Source of the DNA: Flavobacteriales bacterium UBA1959
Lineage (GTDB): Bacteria; Bacteroidota; Bacteroidia; Flavobacteriales_D; Sanyastnellaceae
Direction: 5' to 3'
DNA length: 25,003 bases
Assembly (NCBI GenBank): GCA_002336085.1
Contig: DDEH01000078.1
Span: forward strand, 1 to 25,003
This document shows, in pieces, positions 17,912 through 25,003 of the stretch. Made by a program: the position numbers and the translations under genes. Below the pieces are notes generated by a model. The model searched no databases. It was not told the origin of the DNA and was given only the letters and a program-made list of their open reading frames with translations. How positions within the stretch are numbered: the first letter of the stretch is position 1; each line of letters opens with the position of its first letter.

Positions 17912-19171
17912 ATGCGCATGCTATGGAAGAACATCAAGGGACTCGTTGGGGCATACGAGTCACCACCCGCTTATTTACGGGGCACAGAAATGCGTCAGTT
18001 GGCGCTGATTGAGGATGCTTGGTTGGCCATTGAGGATGGGCGAATTGCCGATTTTGGATCCATGGTCGATTTCCCTGGAATCGTCGACTGGTCGGGATTG
18101 GAGGTGGTGGACTGCACGGGACGTTTTGTATTGCCTGCTTGGTGCGATAGCCATACGCATTTGGTTTTTGCCGCAAATCGCGGCGGAGAATTTCTGGCTC
18201 GTTTGGAGGGAAAGAGTTACCAAGAAATTGCCGCAGGAGGCGGTGGGATTTTGAATTCAGCAAAAACATTGCAGTCCCTTTCCGAAGAAGCTTTGCTAGA
18301 AGATGCGCGAGAGCGCTTAAAGAAGGTCATGCAGACCGGGACAGGTGCGATAGAAATCAAGAGCGGCTATGGTCTTACCGCTGCTTCTGAATTGAAGATG
18401 CTTCGCGTTATTGCGGCACTTAAATCAGAGTTCAGTATACCCATACGTTCAACCTTTTTGGGATGTCATGCGGTCCCTGAAGGAGATTGGACTCCAGAAA
18501 CTTGGACGAATTATGTCATCAACGATGTGCTGCCTCAAGTAGCCTCGGAAAAACTTGCCGATTACGTTGATGCATTTTGTGAGGAAGGTTATTTCAGCGT
18601 GAATGATGTCTCAGCTTTTCTAGGAGCTTCAAAGGCATTCAATATCCGCGGAAAGGTTCATGTGAATCAATTTAATGCCTTGGGAGGTGTGGCAATGGGC
18701 CTTGAGCATTCAGTGCTGTCTCTTGATCACTTGGAAGAATTGACAAAAAACGATGTGGATGCACTTTGTGATCATGCAAAGGCAGGCGATGGACCTGTAT
18801 TTGCTTGTGCGCTTCCAGGATGCTCTTACTTTTTGGGCATTCCTTACACTCCCGTTCGAACACTTATGGATGCTGATGTTCCTGTGGCTTTAGCGACGGA
18901 TTACAACCCGGGGTCCTCGCCTTCCGGAAACATGTCCCGCATTGTTCAAATGGGAATGGTGAAAATGAAGATGCATCCACTCGAGGCGATAGCCGCTGCC
19001 ACCATCAACGGGGCAGCCGCGATGGGGCTGCAGAGTGACGCGGGCAGCATTGCTCCGGGTAGACCGGCAAATTTGATCGTGACGAAGCCCTTGGAAGGAT
19101 TGGAGTCTATCGGGTACTCATTTGGTGAAGAACCGGTTGAAAAGGTGTTCATCGATGGCATTCAATTGTAG
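17912..19171 (+). CDS. hutI: Imidazolonepropionase
   Basis: This 419-residue amidohydrolase opens 4-imidazolone-5-propionate to N-formimino-L-glutamate, the third step of histidine breakdown. The metal site is complete: His81 and His83 in DSHTHLVF, His186 in GCHAVPEGDW, His250 in KVHVNQFNALGG and Asp330 in ATDYNPGSSPSGN. The GGGGILNSAK loop (109-118) is also typical of the family. Two in-frame ATGs, at 17912 and 17918, are possible starts; both give the expected (M)LWKNIKGLV beginning. The gene is divergent from aroC and 63 bases upstream of ftcD-fchA, with which it forms a probable operon. hutH is about 18 kb away at the window start and hutU is not seen. Confidence 0.96.
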   Translation: MRMLWKNIKGLVGAYESPPAYLRGTEMRQLALIEDAWLAIEDGRIADFGSMVDFPGIVDWSGLEVVDCTGRFVLPAWCDSHTHLVFAANRGGEFLARLEGKSYQEIAAGGGGILNSAKTLQSLSEEALLEDARERLKKVMQTGTGAIEIKSGYGLTAASELKMLRVIAALKSEFSIPIRSTFLGCHAVPEGDWTPETWTNYVINDVLPQVASEKLADYVDAFCEEGYFSVNDVSAFLGASKAFNIRGKVHVNQFNALGGVAMGLEHSVLSLDHLEELTKNDVDALCDHAKAGDGPVFACALPGCSYFLGIPYTPVRTLMDADVPVALATDYNPGSSPSGNMSRIVQMGMVKMKMHPLEAIAAATINGAAAMGLQSDAGSIAPGRPANLIVTKPLEGLESIGYSFGEEPVEKVFIDGIQL

Positions 19172-19234
19172 CTCAAACCGATATGAAGGGCAATACTTTA
19201 GAGGCATCAATCGAATTGAAAACTAAGTTTTAAA

Positions 19235-20929
19235 ATGCAACAGCGACTTGTAGAATGTGTGCCCAATATTTCCGAAGGGCGGCGAAAGGATGTTATTGAT
19301 GCTGTGGCTTCAGTTGTCAACCATGTGGATGGCGTAAAGTTGTTGGATGTAGATCCGGGAAAATCAACCAACCGAACAGTGATCACTTTCGTGGGGCCTC
19401 CTGAGACCATAGGAGAAGCTGCTTTTCAGTTGATTAAGAAAGCCTCTGAATTGATTGACATGCGGCAGCACCGTGGCGAGCATCCGCGCATGGGAGCGAC
19501 GGACGTGTGTCCGTTTGTGCCCGTAAGCGGAGTTACCATGGACGAATGTGTTGAGATTGCCCGAAAACTGGGCCAGCGAGTAGGGAATGAGCTCGGTGTG
19601 CCCGGTTATTTTTATGAATCAGCTGCTTTGATGGCTGAACGGCAAAACCTCGCCACTTGTCGCAAAGGCCAATACGAAGGGTTGGCAAAATTGGAAACGC
19701 CTGATGGAGCGCCTGATTTTGGCCCATCGATGTGGAATGATCAAACAAAGCGATCAGGAGCAACGGCGATAGGTGCGCGTGATTTTCTGATTGCCTACAA
19801 CATCAACCTGAATACGACAAGTTCGCGTCGGGCAAACGCAATTGCCTTTGACATCCGAGAATCTGGACGCGTCAAACGAGAGGCTGGTGCTGGAAGTGCA
19901 GTACTGAAGGACAGCGCAGGAGAGCCTTTGAGGGAGCCGGGTACGTTGAAGGCCGTAAAGGGAATTGGATGGTACATCGAAGAATACGGCATTGCTCAAC
20001 TTTCTTTAAACCTGACGAATATTCGAACAACGCCTGTGCACATAGCTTTTGACGAGGCTTGCCAGAAGGCCCAGGCACGTGGAATCCGAGTAACGGGATC
20101 GGAATTGGTTGGATTGCTGCCATTGCGGGTCATGACCGAGGCGGCAGATTACTTCCTGAAAAAGCAACAGCGCTCTCTCGGTTTATCGGATCAAGAAAAG
20201 GTGAAGATTGCTGTGAAATCTCTCGGATTGGACGATTTGGCTCCTTTCAACGCCAATAAACGTGTCATTGAGTATGTGATTGCAGAGGCAGGTTCTACGC
20301 CTTTGTTGGATATGAGGTTACGTGATTTTGCCGATGAAACGGCATCTGAATCACCAGCTCCAGGGGGAGGTTCGATCGCGGCTTATTCGAGCACCATGGG
20401 AGTTGCTCTTGCCACCATGGTAGCAAACTTGTCTGCGCACAAGCGCGGATGGGATGACCGCTGGGCGGAATTCAGCGAAGTGGCAGAACACGGAGTGAAT
20501 CTGCAGAATCAATTGGCGTTGCTGGTGGATGCAGACACCGCGGCTTTTAACCGCATCATGGAAGCCTATGGTCTGCCAAAGTCGTCCGATGAACAAAAAG
20601 CCAAACGGCACCGAGCGATTCAGGATGCAACACGGCATGCCATTGAGGTTCCTATGCAGGTGGCGCGCTTGTCGATGGATGCCATGGGTGTCGCAAAGAA
20701 AATGGCGGATATTGGAAATCCAAATTCTATCACGGATGCTGGTGTCGGTGCAATGGCCATTCGAACAGGGGTTAAAGGAGCAATTTTAAACGCCCGTGTA
20801 AACTTGGCTGATTTGGAAGACGGCACATATGCCAAAGATATCCGCAAAGAATGCAGCGACCTTTGGTTGGCGATTGAACGAGCGGAAGCGGATGTGCTTC
20901 GCCGTGTGGAGCAAGTGCTGGGATTGTAA
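19235..20929 (+). CDS. Bifunctional glutamate formimidoyltransferase / formimidoyl-THF cyclodeaminase
   Basis: This 564-residue protein joins two folate enzymes that are separate in many bacteria. The N-terminal part (about 1-335) is the formimidoyltransferase: LVECVPNISEG start, GEHPRMGATDVCPFVP with His83 matching catalytic His82 of mammalian FTCD, and DFGPS (161-165). The C-terminal part (about 355-560) is the cyclodeaminase: SPAPGGGSIAA (373-383), LVDADTAAF (430-438) and GNPNSITDAGVGA. The order and the linker (FNANKRVIEYVI) follow vertebrate FTCD. The reactions move the formimino group from N-formiminoglutamate to tetrahydrofolate and then release ammonia to give 5,10-methenyl-THF, so histidine breakdown feeds one-carbon metabolism. 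It has roughly 20 residues more than human FTCD, including an extra loop near 213-236. It follows hutI and ends just before a strong terminator. Confidence 0.95.
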   Translation: MQQRLVECVPNISEGRRKDVIDAVASVVNHVDGVKLLDVDPGKSTNRTVITFVGPPETIGEAAFQLIKKASELIDMRQHRGEHPRMGATDVCPFVPVSGVTMDECVEIARKLGQRVGNELGVPGYFYESAALMAERQNLATCRKGQYEGLAKLETPDGAPDFGPSMWNDQTKRSGATAIGARDFLIAYNINLNTTSSRRANAIAFDIRESGRVKREAGAGSAVLKDSAGEPLREPGTLKAVKGIGWYIEEYGIAQLSLNLTNIRTTPVHIAFDEACQKAQARGIRVTGSELVGLLPLRVMTEAADYFLKKQQRSLGLSDQEKVKIAVKSLGLDDLAPFNANKRVIEYVIAEAGSTPLLDMRLRDFADETASESPAPGGGSIAAYSSTMGVALATMVANLSAHKRGWDDRWAEFSEVAEHGVNLQNQLALLVDADTAAFNRIMEAYGLPKSSDEQKAKRHRAIQDATRHAIEVPMQVARLSMDAMGVAKKMADIGNPNSITDAGVGAMAIRTGVKGAILNARVNLADLEDGTYAKDIRKECSDLWLAIERAEADVLRRVEQVLGL

Positions 20930-20960
20930 TCTGGCCCTATTGTTCCACTGCCGATAGAAA

Positions 20961-20995
20961 ACGAGAAAGGCCCGCACATTGCGGGCCTTTCTCGT
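20961..20995. terminator. Bidirectional terminator between ftcD-fchA and rplS
   Basis: A perfect 15-bp stem pairs 20961-20975 (ACGAGAAAGGCCCGC) with 20981-20995 (GCGGGCCTTTCTCGT) around loop ACATT. It lies 31 bases after the ftcD-fchA stop and 38 bases after the rplS stop, between converging genes. On the - strand the stem runs directly into TTTCT, so its T tract is better there; on the + strand the T residues lie mostly inside the arm. Confidence 0.85.
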
Positions 20996-21005
20996 AACTC
21001 TATAA

Positions 21006-21031
21006 GTGCTCAGGCGTTTTTGCCTGTGTGC
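21006..21031 (-). terminator. Second small hairpin just after rplS
   Basis: CAGGC (21011-21015) pairs with GCCTG (21022-21026) around a 6-base loop, and weaker outer pairs extend it to 21006-21031 past a T-T mismatch. It starts 2 bases after the rplS stop. It has no T tract on the - strand, so it may protect the mRNA 3' end or simply precede the main terminator. Confidence 0.3.
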
Positions 21032-21033
21032 AT

Positions 21034-21390
21034 TTAACTTGCTGTATTTCGACGCTCTTTGATTCGAGCTGCTTTTCCGGTCAATTCACGGAGGTAGTAA
21101 ATACGAGCTCGACGAACCTTTCCTCGTTTGTTTACTTCGATGTTATCGATGAATGGGGATGACGTTGGAAAGACACGTTCCACACCAACACCAGAGGCCA
21201 TTTTTCGAACCGTAAATGTTGTCGTGTGTCCTGTTCCACGGCGTTGGATAACAACACCTTGGAATTTTTGCAAACGCTCTTTGTTTCCTTCGCGGATTTT
21301 AATGGTGACCGTAACGGTGTCTCCAGCTCCGAAACTGGGCCACTCTGGCGTTTCCATTATCTTGCTTGCGATGTCCTGAATGCGGTCCAT
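21034..21390 (-). CDS. rplS: 50S ribosomal protein L19
   Basis: This 118-residue protein sits at the 30S-50S interface. It shows the L19 pattern: [30 protein letters not shown], the conserved [16 protein letters not shown] segment, SPFIDNIEV and a basic C-terminal part ([25 protein letters not shown], split here over 88-112). Length is normal. It lies 74 bases downstream of trmD on the same strand, the usual trmD-rplS order. The 74-base gap contains no convincing promoter of its own (TAATATTG on the - strand is one mismatch from the -7 consensus). Confidence 0.97.
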   Translation of the reverse strand: MDRIQDIASKIMETPEWPSFGAGDTVTVTIKIREGNKERLQKFQGVVIQRRGTGHTTTFTVRKMASGVGVERVFPTSSPFIDNIEVNKRGKVRRARIYYLRELTGKAARIKERRNTAS

Positions 21391-21464
21391 AATCTTGACG
21401 TTTTCTGCTCCCGTGAATTGGGTTGCAATATTACGAAGAATTGCGGCAGGATTTTAACTCTCAG

Positions 21465-22148
21465 TCAGGAATCTTTTTCAAACAAATCAGGGCGCAAAAT
21501 CTTGGTGCGCTCCACGGCTTGTTCTTCCAGCCATTCGTTTATTGCTTTGTGGTCGCCAGAACGAAGAATATCGGGCACTTTCCATCCATTGTATTCTGCG
21601 GGTCGTGTGTATACAGGAGGGGCGAGAAGGTTGTCTTGAAAGCTGTCTGTCAATGCGCTCTGTTCGTCTCCAATAACGCCTGGAATGAGCCTCACGATGG
21701 CATCCGTTAGAGCAGCAGCTGCAAGTTCACCGCCCGAGAGAACGTAGTCGCCTATGGAGATCTCGCGGGTAACCAGATGCTCCCTGATTCGGTGGTCGAT
21801 TCCTTTGTAATGTCCGCACAGCATAATCAAATTCCCTTTCATGGACAATTGATTTACGGCGGCTTGTTTTAATTGCTCGCCATCGGGTGTCAGAAAGATG
21901 ACATCTGAATAACTACGTTCAGATTTAAGAGAGGCTATAGCGTCGGCAATGGGCTGTATCGTAAGCACCATGCCAGCGGATCCGCCGAATGGTTCATCGT
22001 CGATTTTTTTGTGTTTGTCCAAACTCCAATCACGGATGTTGTGAACGACAATTTCTACAAGGCCTTTGTCCTTTGCCCGCTTCACGATGCTATCTGAAAA
22101 AGGGCCTTCCAATAATCCCGGAACAGCAGTTAGAATATCGATGCGCAT
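21465..22148 (-). CDS. trmD: tRNA (guanine-N1)-methyltransferase
   Basis: This 227-residue SPOUT-family enzyme methylates N1 of G37 in tRNAs with a G at position 36, preventing frameshifting. The trefoil-knot AdoMet site is clear: [11 protein letters not shown] (110-120) and [14 protein letters not shown] (131-144). Asp168 in TDSF matches the catalytic Asp of E. coli TrmD, and PPVYTRP (177-183) is the expected following motif. I use ATG 22148 ([10 protein letters not shown]) because TrmD proteins begin there; the frame is open to an ATG at 22217, but the 23 extra residues do not resemble the family and would cover the promoter. rpsP and rimM, its neighbours in many bacteria, are not upstream; ppc is divergent instead. 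Confidence 0.97.
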   Translation of the reverse strand: MRIDILTAVPGLLEGPFSDSIVKRAKDKGLVEIVVHNIRDWSLDKHKKIDDEPFGGSAGMVLTIQPIADAIASLKSERSYSDVIFLTPDGEQLKQAAVNQLSMKGNLIMLCGHYKGIDHRIREHLVTREISIGDYVLSGGELAAAALTDAIVRLIPGVIGDEQSALTDSFQDNLLAPPVYTRPAEYNGWKVPDILRSGDHKAINEWLEEQAVERTKILRPDLFEKDS

Positions 22149-22174
22149 GGTAAAGTAAAAAGTCGGTTGCAATG

Positions 22175-22182
22175 CAAAGGTA
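22175..22182 (-). promoter_or_regulatory. Putative -7 box of trmD-rplS
   Basis: On the - strand these bases read TACCTTTG, a full match to the Bacteroidota -7 consensus TAnnTTTG, 26 bases before the trmD ATG. This supports the shorter trmD start at 22148. No TTG stands at the -33 distance. Confidence 0.4.
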
Positions 22183-22246
22183 GTTGGCACAGTGCAGAGT
22201 CGGCTTGTTTGGACCATCGGTCATGCGCCAAGTCGCGTCGGCGTCG

Positions 22247-22254
22247 TAAATTTG
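22247..22254 (+). promoter_or_regulatory. Putative -7 box of ppc
   Basis: These bases read TAAATTTG, matching TAnnTTTG, 28 bases before the ppc ATG. A TTTG at 22208-22211 is too far upstream to be its -33 partner. The box pairs with the trmD box to make a divergent promoter region of 134 bases. Confidence 0.4.
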
Positions 22255-22282
22255 AAGTTCAGGGGCGATAACTAAAGGCACA

Positions 22283-24838
22283 ATGAAGGATCGAAAGGAT
22301 TACCGCACGGTTGTAAGTCATCCGTTTCATGTTTTTAATGGCATCTTTTTGACCTTGCCATTGGATGGCATTCGTCAAACGGGACTTCGGGTTCCACTTC
22401 TTCAAGAGGTATGTGAGGAGGGTTTGGCGAATTCAAAGGAGCCCAAAGACATTCTTAGAGATTTTTTTAAGAGCCAAGGCTTAACCACAACTGATGATCA
22501 ATCAAATTTATTATTTCGCATCATTCAATACGTAGAGCGCCAAGTGGTTTTGGTGGATGCATTAGAGGATGCTCGTTATGCACAGTTGAACGATTTAGAC
22601 GGCGCAGAGTCGTTGCAAAGTTTCATGCAGCGCATCCGGAGGCATGGAAAGGAATCAGAATTGAGAGAAACCCTTGGGGATTATGCTGTGCGTGTAGTTT
22701 TGACCGCTCACCCGACGCAATTTTATCCGGGAAATGCCCTGGCCATCATCACCGATTTAGCCAAGGCCATGGAAAACAATGATTTGGTCAGCATACGAAA
22801 GTTGCTGCACCAGTTGGGACTAACCCCTTTTTTCCAATCGGAGCCACCTTCTCCTTACGATGAGGCTGTTCGGCAGTCGTGGTACCTTGAGAACGTTTTC
22901 TACCACGCCGCACCCGAATTGTACGCGCGTGTCGCTCAAACCTTGGATGATGCGTCTGCAGAGTCATTGAGTGAGCAACTCATCACCATCGGATTTTGGC
23001 CTGGAGGTGATCGAGACGGAAATCCATTTGTAGACGCGATGACTACTTGGCACGTCGCCGAACGACTTCGGACCACTTTGCTGCGTTGTTACAGGCGGGA
23101 AATAAGAGACTTACGTCGCCGTATTACGTTCAAGCACGTTTCTTCACAATTGGATTTGTTGCAGGATCAAATTGAATTTGCAATGCTGCATCCGGATGAC
23201 AATCGTTTGTCAATCGCAACATTGACAGAAAAGCTCGAAGAAGTAGCGGTTTGGGTGGCAGAGCACTCCAATGGTCTGTACCTCGAAAAAATAAGAGGAT
23301 TCCAGTTCAAATTGAGGCTATTCGGTTTGCACTTTGCTAGCTTGGATATCCGTCAGGATAGCCGTGTAATCCAGAGCGCCTTGCGCAGTGCTTTGGCGGC
23401 AGGAGGTGTTGTTGCTTCATCTTTTGAATCCAAAAGTGAGCGAGAAAAAATCGATTTCTTAATCAATGAAGATTTGCCCGATGCTCTGGAGACCCTGGAG
23501 GAGGAGCGGCACCAGGATGTGATTGAGTCGCTGCGTGTAATGATGAGGATTCAAGTGCAAAATGGTCCCCGTGCCTGTCACCGTTTTATTATCAGCAACT
23601 GCCGTGGAATGGTTGACATCGCTGCTGTTGTTGGCTTGGCTCGTATGGCGGGAGTCTGGGAGAAGATGCATCTTGATGTTGTTCCGCTATTTGAATCCAT
23701 AGATGACCTCGCTAACTCCCAGTCAGAGGTTGCACTTATGTATGCGCACACCCGGTACCGGGATCACCTCCGAACGCGCCGTGATCGACAGACCGTTATG
23801 TTGGGTTTTTCGGACGGAACGAAAGATGGAGGATACCTTCAGGCCAATTGGTCTATCTACCAAGCGAAGCGGAGATTAACCGAGCTTTCAAGGTCAGCGG
23901 GTGTCACTGTTTTATTCTTTGACGGCCGCGGCGGCCCACCTGCCCGTGGGGGAGGAAATACCCACCGATTTTATGCTTCTTTGGGCTCGGATGTGGAGAA
24001 TACAGAGATTCAAACAACCATTCAAGGTCAGACCATCAGTTCCAACTTTGGCATTCCAAAATCGGCAGGATTCAACTTGGAATTGCTCTTGACAGCAGGT
24101 CTGCAGAGCCGCTTATTCGATGACCCCCATACCGAGTTGTCTGAAGATCAGTCAGACTTAATGGAAGAGCTCAGCCAGCTCAGTTACGCCTATTATTCTC
24201 AATTGAAGTCCCATCCAGAATTTATGTCTTACCTCTCAACGTGGGGTACCTTGAAATACTACGGCGAGACCAATATCGGAAGCCGGCCTACTAGTCGCGC
24301 GAAAAAAGGCGAACTCACTTTTGGTGATTTGCGTGCTATTCCTTTTGTGGGTTCTTGGACGCAATTGAAGCAAAATGTCCCTGGATTTTTTGGTCTGGGT
24401 CATGCGTTAGCACAACTTGAAGCAGAGGGCCGATTGCAGGAGGCAGCTGACTTGTACGAGGTGAATTCCTTCTTCCGAGCTTTGGTAGAAAACAGCATGC
24501 AGAGCATGGTAAAAAGTGATTTTAGGTTGACGGCTCATTTGGAGAACGATGCACAGTTTGGAGACATTTGGAGGCTGATTCGAAACGAGTATGATAGAAC
24601 GAGGCAATTCTTGCTGAAAATAACGGGGCAATCTGAACTGATGGAGCGCAACCCACACATCCGAGAAAGCATCGCCTTGCGCGATGGAATCATCCGTCCC
24701 CTGTTGGTCATCCAGCATTTCGCATTGGGAGAAATTGAAAAGTCCAACGGGGAAGGTGAGTGGGATCAGGAAGTCCTAAAAAGATTGGTGGTCCGCTCGA
24801 TGTTTGGAATCATCAATGCAAGCCGGAACGCTGTGTGA
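22283..24838 (+). CDS. ppc: Phosphoenolpyruvate carboxylase
   Basis: This 851-residue enzyme adds bicarbonate to PEP to give oxaloacetate, refilling the TCA cycle. Family motifs: LTAHPTQFYPG with catalytic His143 (His138 in E. coli), GFWPGGDRDGNPF, MLGFSDGTKDGGYLQANWS, FFDGRGGPPARGGG (FHGRGG in E. coli) and an SWTQLKQNVPGFFG segment in place of the canonical WTQxRxxLPxWxG. By eye, the four aspartate-inhibitor residues of the E. coli enzyme (Arg587, Lys773, Arg832, Asn881) have counterparts: Arg in DGRGG, Lys in MVKSD, Arg in ALRDG and Asn849. Inhibition by aspartate is therefore possible. The last residues are SRNAV, not the RNTG/QNTG ending of E. coli and plants. It is transcribed alone, divergent from trmD, and ends at a strong terminator. 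Confidence 0.95.
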   Translation: MKDRKDYRTVVSHPFHVFNGIFLTLPLDGIRQTGLRVPLLQEVCEEGLANSKEPKDILRDFFKSQGLTTTDDQSNLLFRIIQYVERQVVLVDALEDARYAQLNDLDGAESLQSFMQRIRRHGKESELRETLGDYAVRVVLTAHPTQFYPGNALAIITDLAKAMENNDLVSIRKLLHQLGLTPFFQSEPPSPYDEAVRQSWYLENVFYHAAPELYARVAQTLDDASAESLSEQLITIGFWPGGDRDGNPFVDAMTTWHVAERLRTTLLRCYRREIRDLRRRITFKHVSSQLDLLQDQIEFAMLHPDDNRLSIATLTEKLEEVAVWVAEHSNGLYLEKIRGFQFKLRLFGLHFASLDIRQDSRVIQSALRSALAAGGVVASSFESKSEREKIDFLINEDLPDALETLEEERHQDVIESLRVMMRIQVQNGPRACHRFIISNCRGMVDIAAVVGLARMAGVWEKMHLDVVPLFESIDDLANSQSEVALMYAHTRYRDHLRTRRDRQTVMLGFSDGTKDGGYLQANWSIYQAKRRLTELSRSAGVTVLFFDGRGGPPARGGGNTHRFYASLGSDVENTEIQTTIQGQTISSNFGIPKSAGFNLELLLTAGLQSRLFDDPHTELSEDQSDLMEELSQLSYAYYSQLKSHPEFMSYLSTWGTLKYYGETNIGSRPTSRAKKGELTFGDLRAIPFVGSWTQLKQNVPGFFGLGHALAQLEAEGRLQEAADLYEVNSFFRALVENSMQSMVKSDFRLTAHLENDAQFGDIWRLIRNEYDRTRQFLLKITGQSELMERNPHIRESIALRDGIIRPLLVIQHFALGEIEKSNGEGEWDQEVLKRLVVRSMFGIINASRNAV

Positions 24839-24869
24839 TTGTAGAGGATGGCCGCAACTTGATACCATA

Positions 24870-24899
24870 AAAAAGGCGGACCGTATGGTCCGCCTTTTT
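24870..24899. terminator. Bidirectional terminator after ppc
   Basis: A perfect 13-bp stem pairs 24870-24882 with 24887-24899 around loop GTAT. The GC core GGCGGACC/GGTCCGCC is flanked by A and T runs, so both strands end in five or more T. It lies 31 bases after the ppc stop and 20 bases after the stop of the converging - strand gene. Confidence 0.9.
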
Positions 24900-24919
24900 C
24901 AACTGTGTAAAATTCTGAA

Positions 24920-25003
24920 TCAACGCAAGCCTTTGACCAAGTCCATTTCATTGATCAAATTATCAGCCCCAGCAAACTTGTCCAGAATCCAGAGAACATA
25001 ACG
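24920..25003 (-). CDS. Unidentified protein, last 27 codons (cut by window edge)
   Basis: On the - strand the frame is open from the window end to TGA at 24922-24920. The visible C-terminus begins RYVLWILDKFAGADNLINEM and ends in VKGLR. The position, converging on ppc with a shared bidirectional terminator between, is exactly what a real gene end would show. I do not recognise the family from so short a tail; the alternation of hydrophobic and charged residues suggests a helical end of a soluble protein. Confidence 0.55.
   Translation of the reverse strand, partial: RYVLWILDKFAGADNLINEMDLVKGLR

Noticed and set aside
19219..19231. AAAACT-A-AGTTTT palindrome just before ftcD-fchA
   Set aside because: It is short and AT-only in an AT-rich spacer, has a one-base centre that cannot form a hairpin, and has no second copy that I noticed.
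22149..22217. ATG-start extension of trmD by 23 residues
   Set aside because: The extra residues do not match TrmD proteins, which begin at MRID, and the extension would include the TACCTTTG -7 box.

Overview
The window is ordinary-looking, densely coded chromosome of a Bacteroidota bacterium, probably of the Flavobacteriales or a neighbouring order. The signs are a short gyrase B without the enterobacterial insert, a DUF4920 lipoprotein, an OmpA/PD40 envelope protein with PorE-like architecture, split MacB-type ABC transporters whose permeases begin with an (M/L)FDRD motif, and TAnnTTTG-type -7 boxes in divergent promoter regions. There are no tRNA or rRNA genes, no CRISPR array, no insertion sequence, no phage gene and no gene-free stretch longer than about 160 bases.

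Layout from left to right. Positions 1-252 hold the end of histidine ammonia-lyase (hutH). Next on the + strand is a four-gene ABC exporter operon (ATPase, two different FtsX/MacB permeases, membrane-fusion protein; 290-4590). It is tightly coupled, with 8-base overlaps at both gene junctions around the first permease. It converges on a - strand pair, gyrB followed by a DHRS7B-like short-chain dehydrogenase (7447-4619). Upstream of gyrB on the same strand is an envelope pair: a 1032-residue secreted TPR protein and a plug-less outer-membrane beta-barrel (12481-7597). Then comes a - strand operon, aroC, acidic amino acid/dicarboxylate symporter, PorE-like OmpA protein and DUF4920 lipoprotein (17866-12640), closed by a hairpin terminator.

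Divergently from aroC, hutI and a bifunctional ftcD-fchA fusion run on the + strand (17912-20929). They end at a strong bidirectional terminator shared with the - strand trmD-rplS pair (22148-21034). Divergent from trmD is ppc (22283-24838), followed by another bidirectional terminator and the last 27 codons of an unidentified - strand gene.

Functionally, hutH, hutI and ftcD-fchA supply most of a histidine-to-glutamate route that delivers one-carbon units to tetrahydrofolate; urocanase (hutU) is not in the window. The acidic amino acid symporter and PEP carboxylase fit a cell that takes up amino acids and refills its TCA cycle. The ABC exporter, TPR/barrel pair, PorE-like protein and DUF4920 lipoprotein are envelope functions. 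I found no convincing new defence, mobile or biosynthetic system. The best candidates for a second look are the TPR/beta-barrel pair, the PorE-like gene in an aroC operon, an antisense terminator-like hairpin inside a permease gene, a substituted catalytic Asn in the dehydrogenase and the unusual C-terminus of PEP carboxylase.
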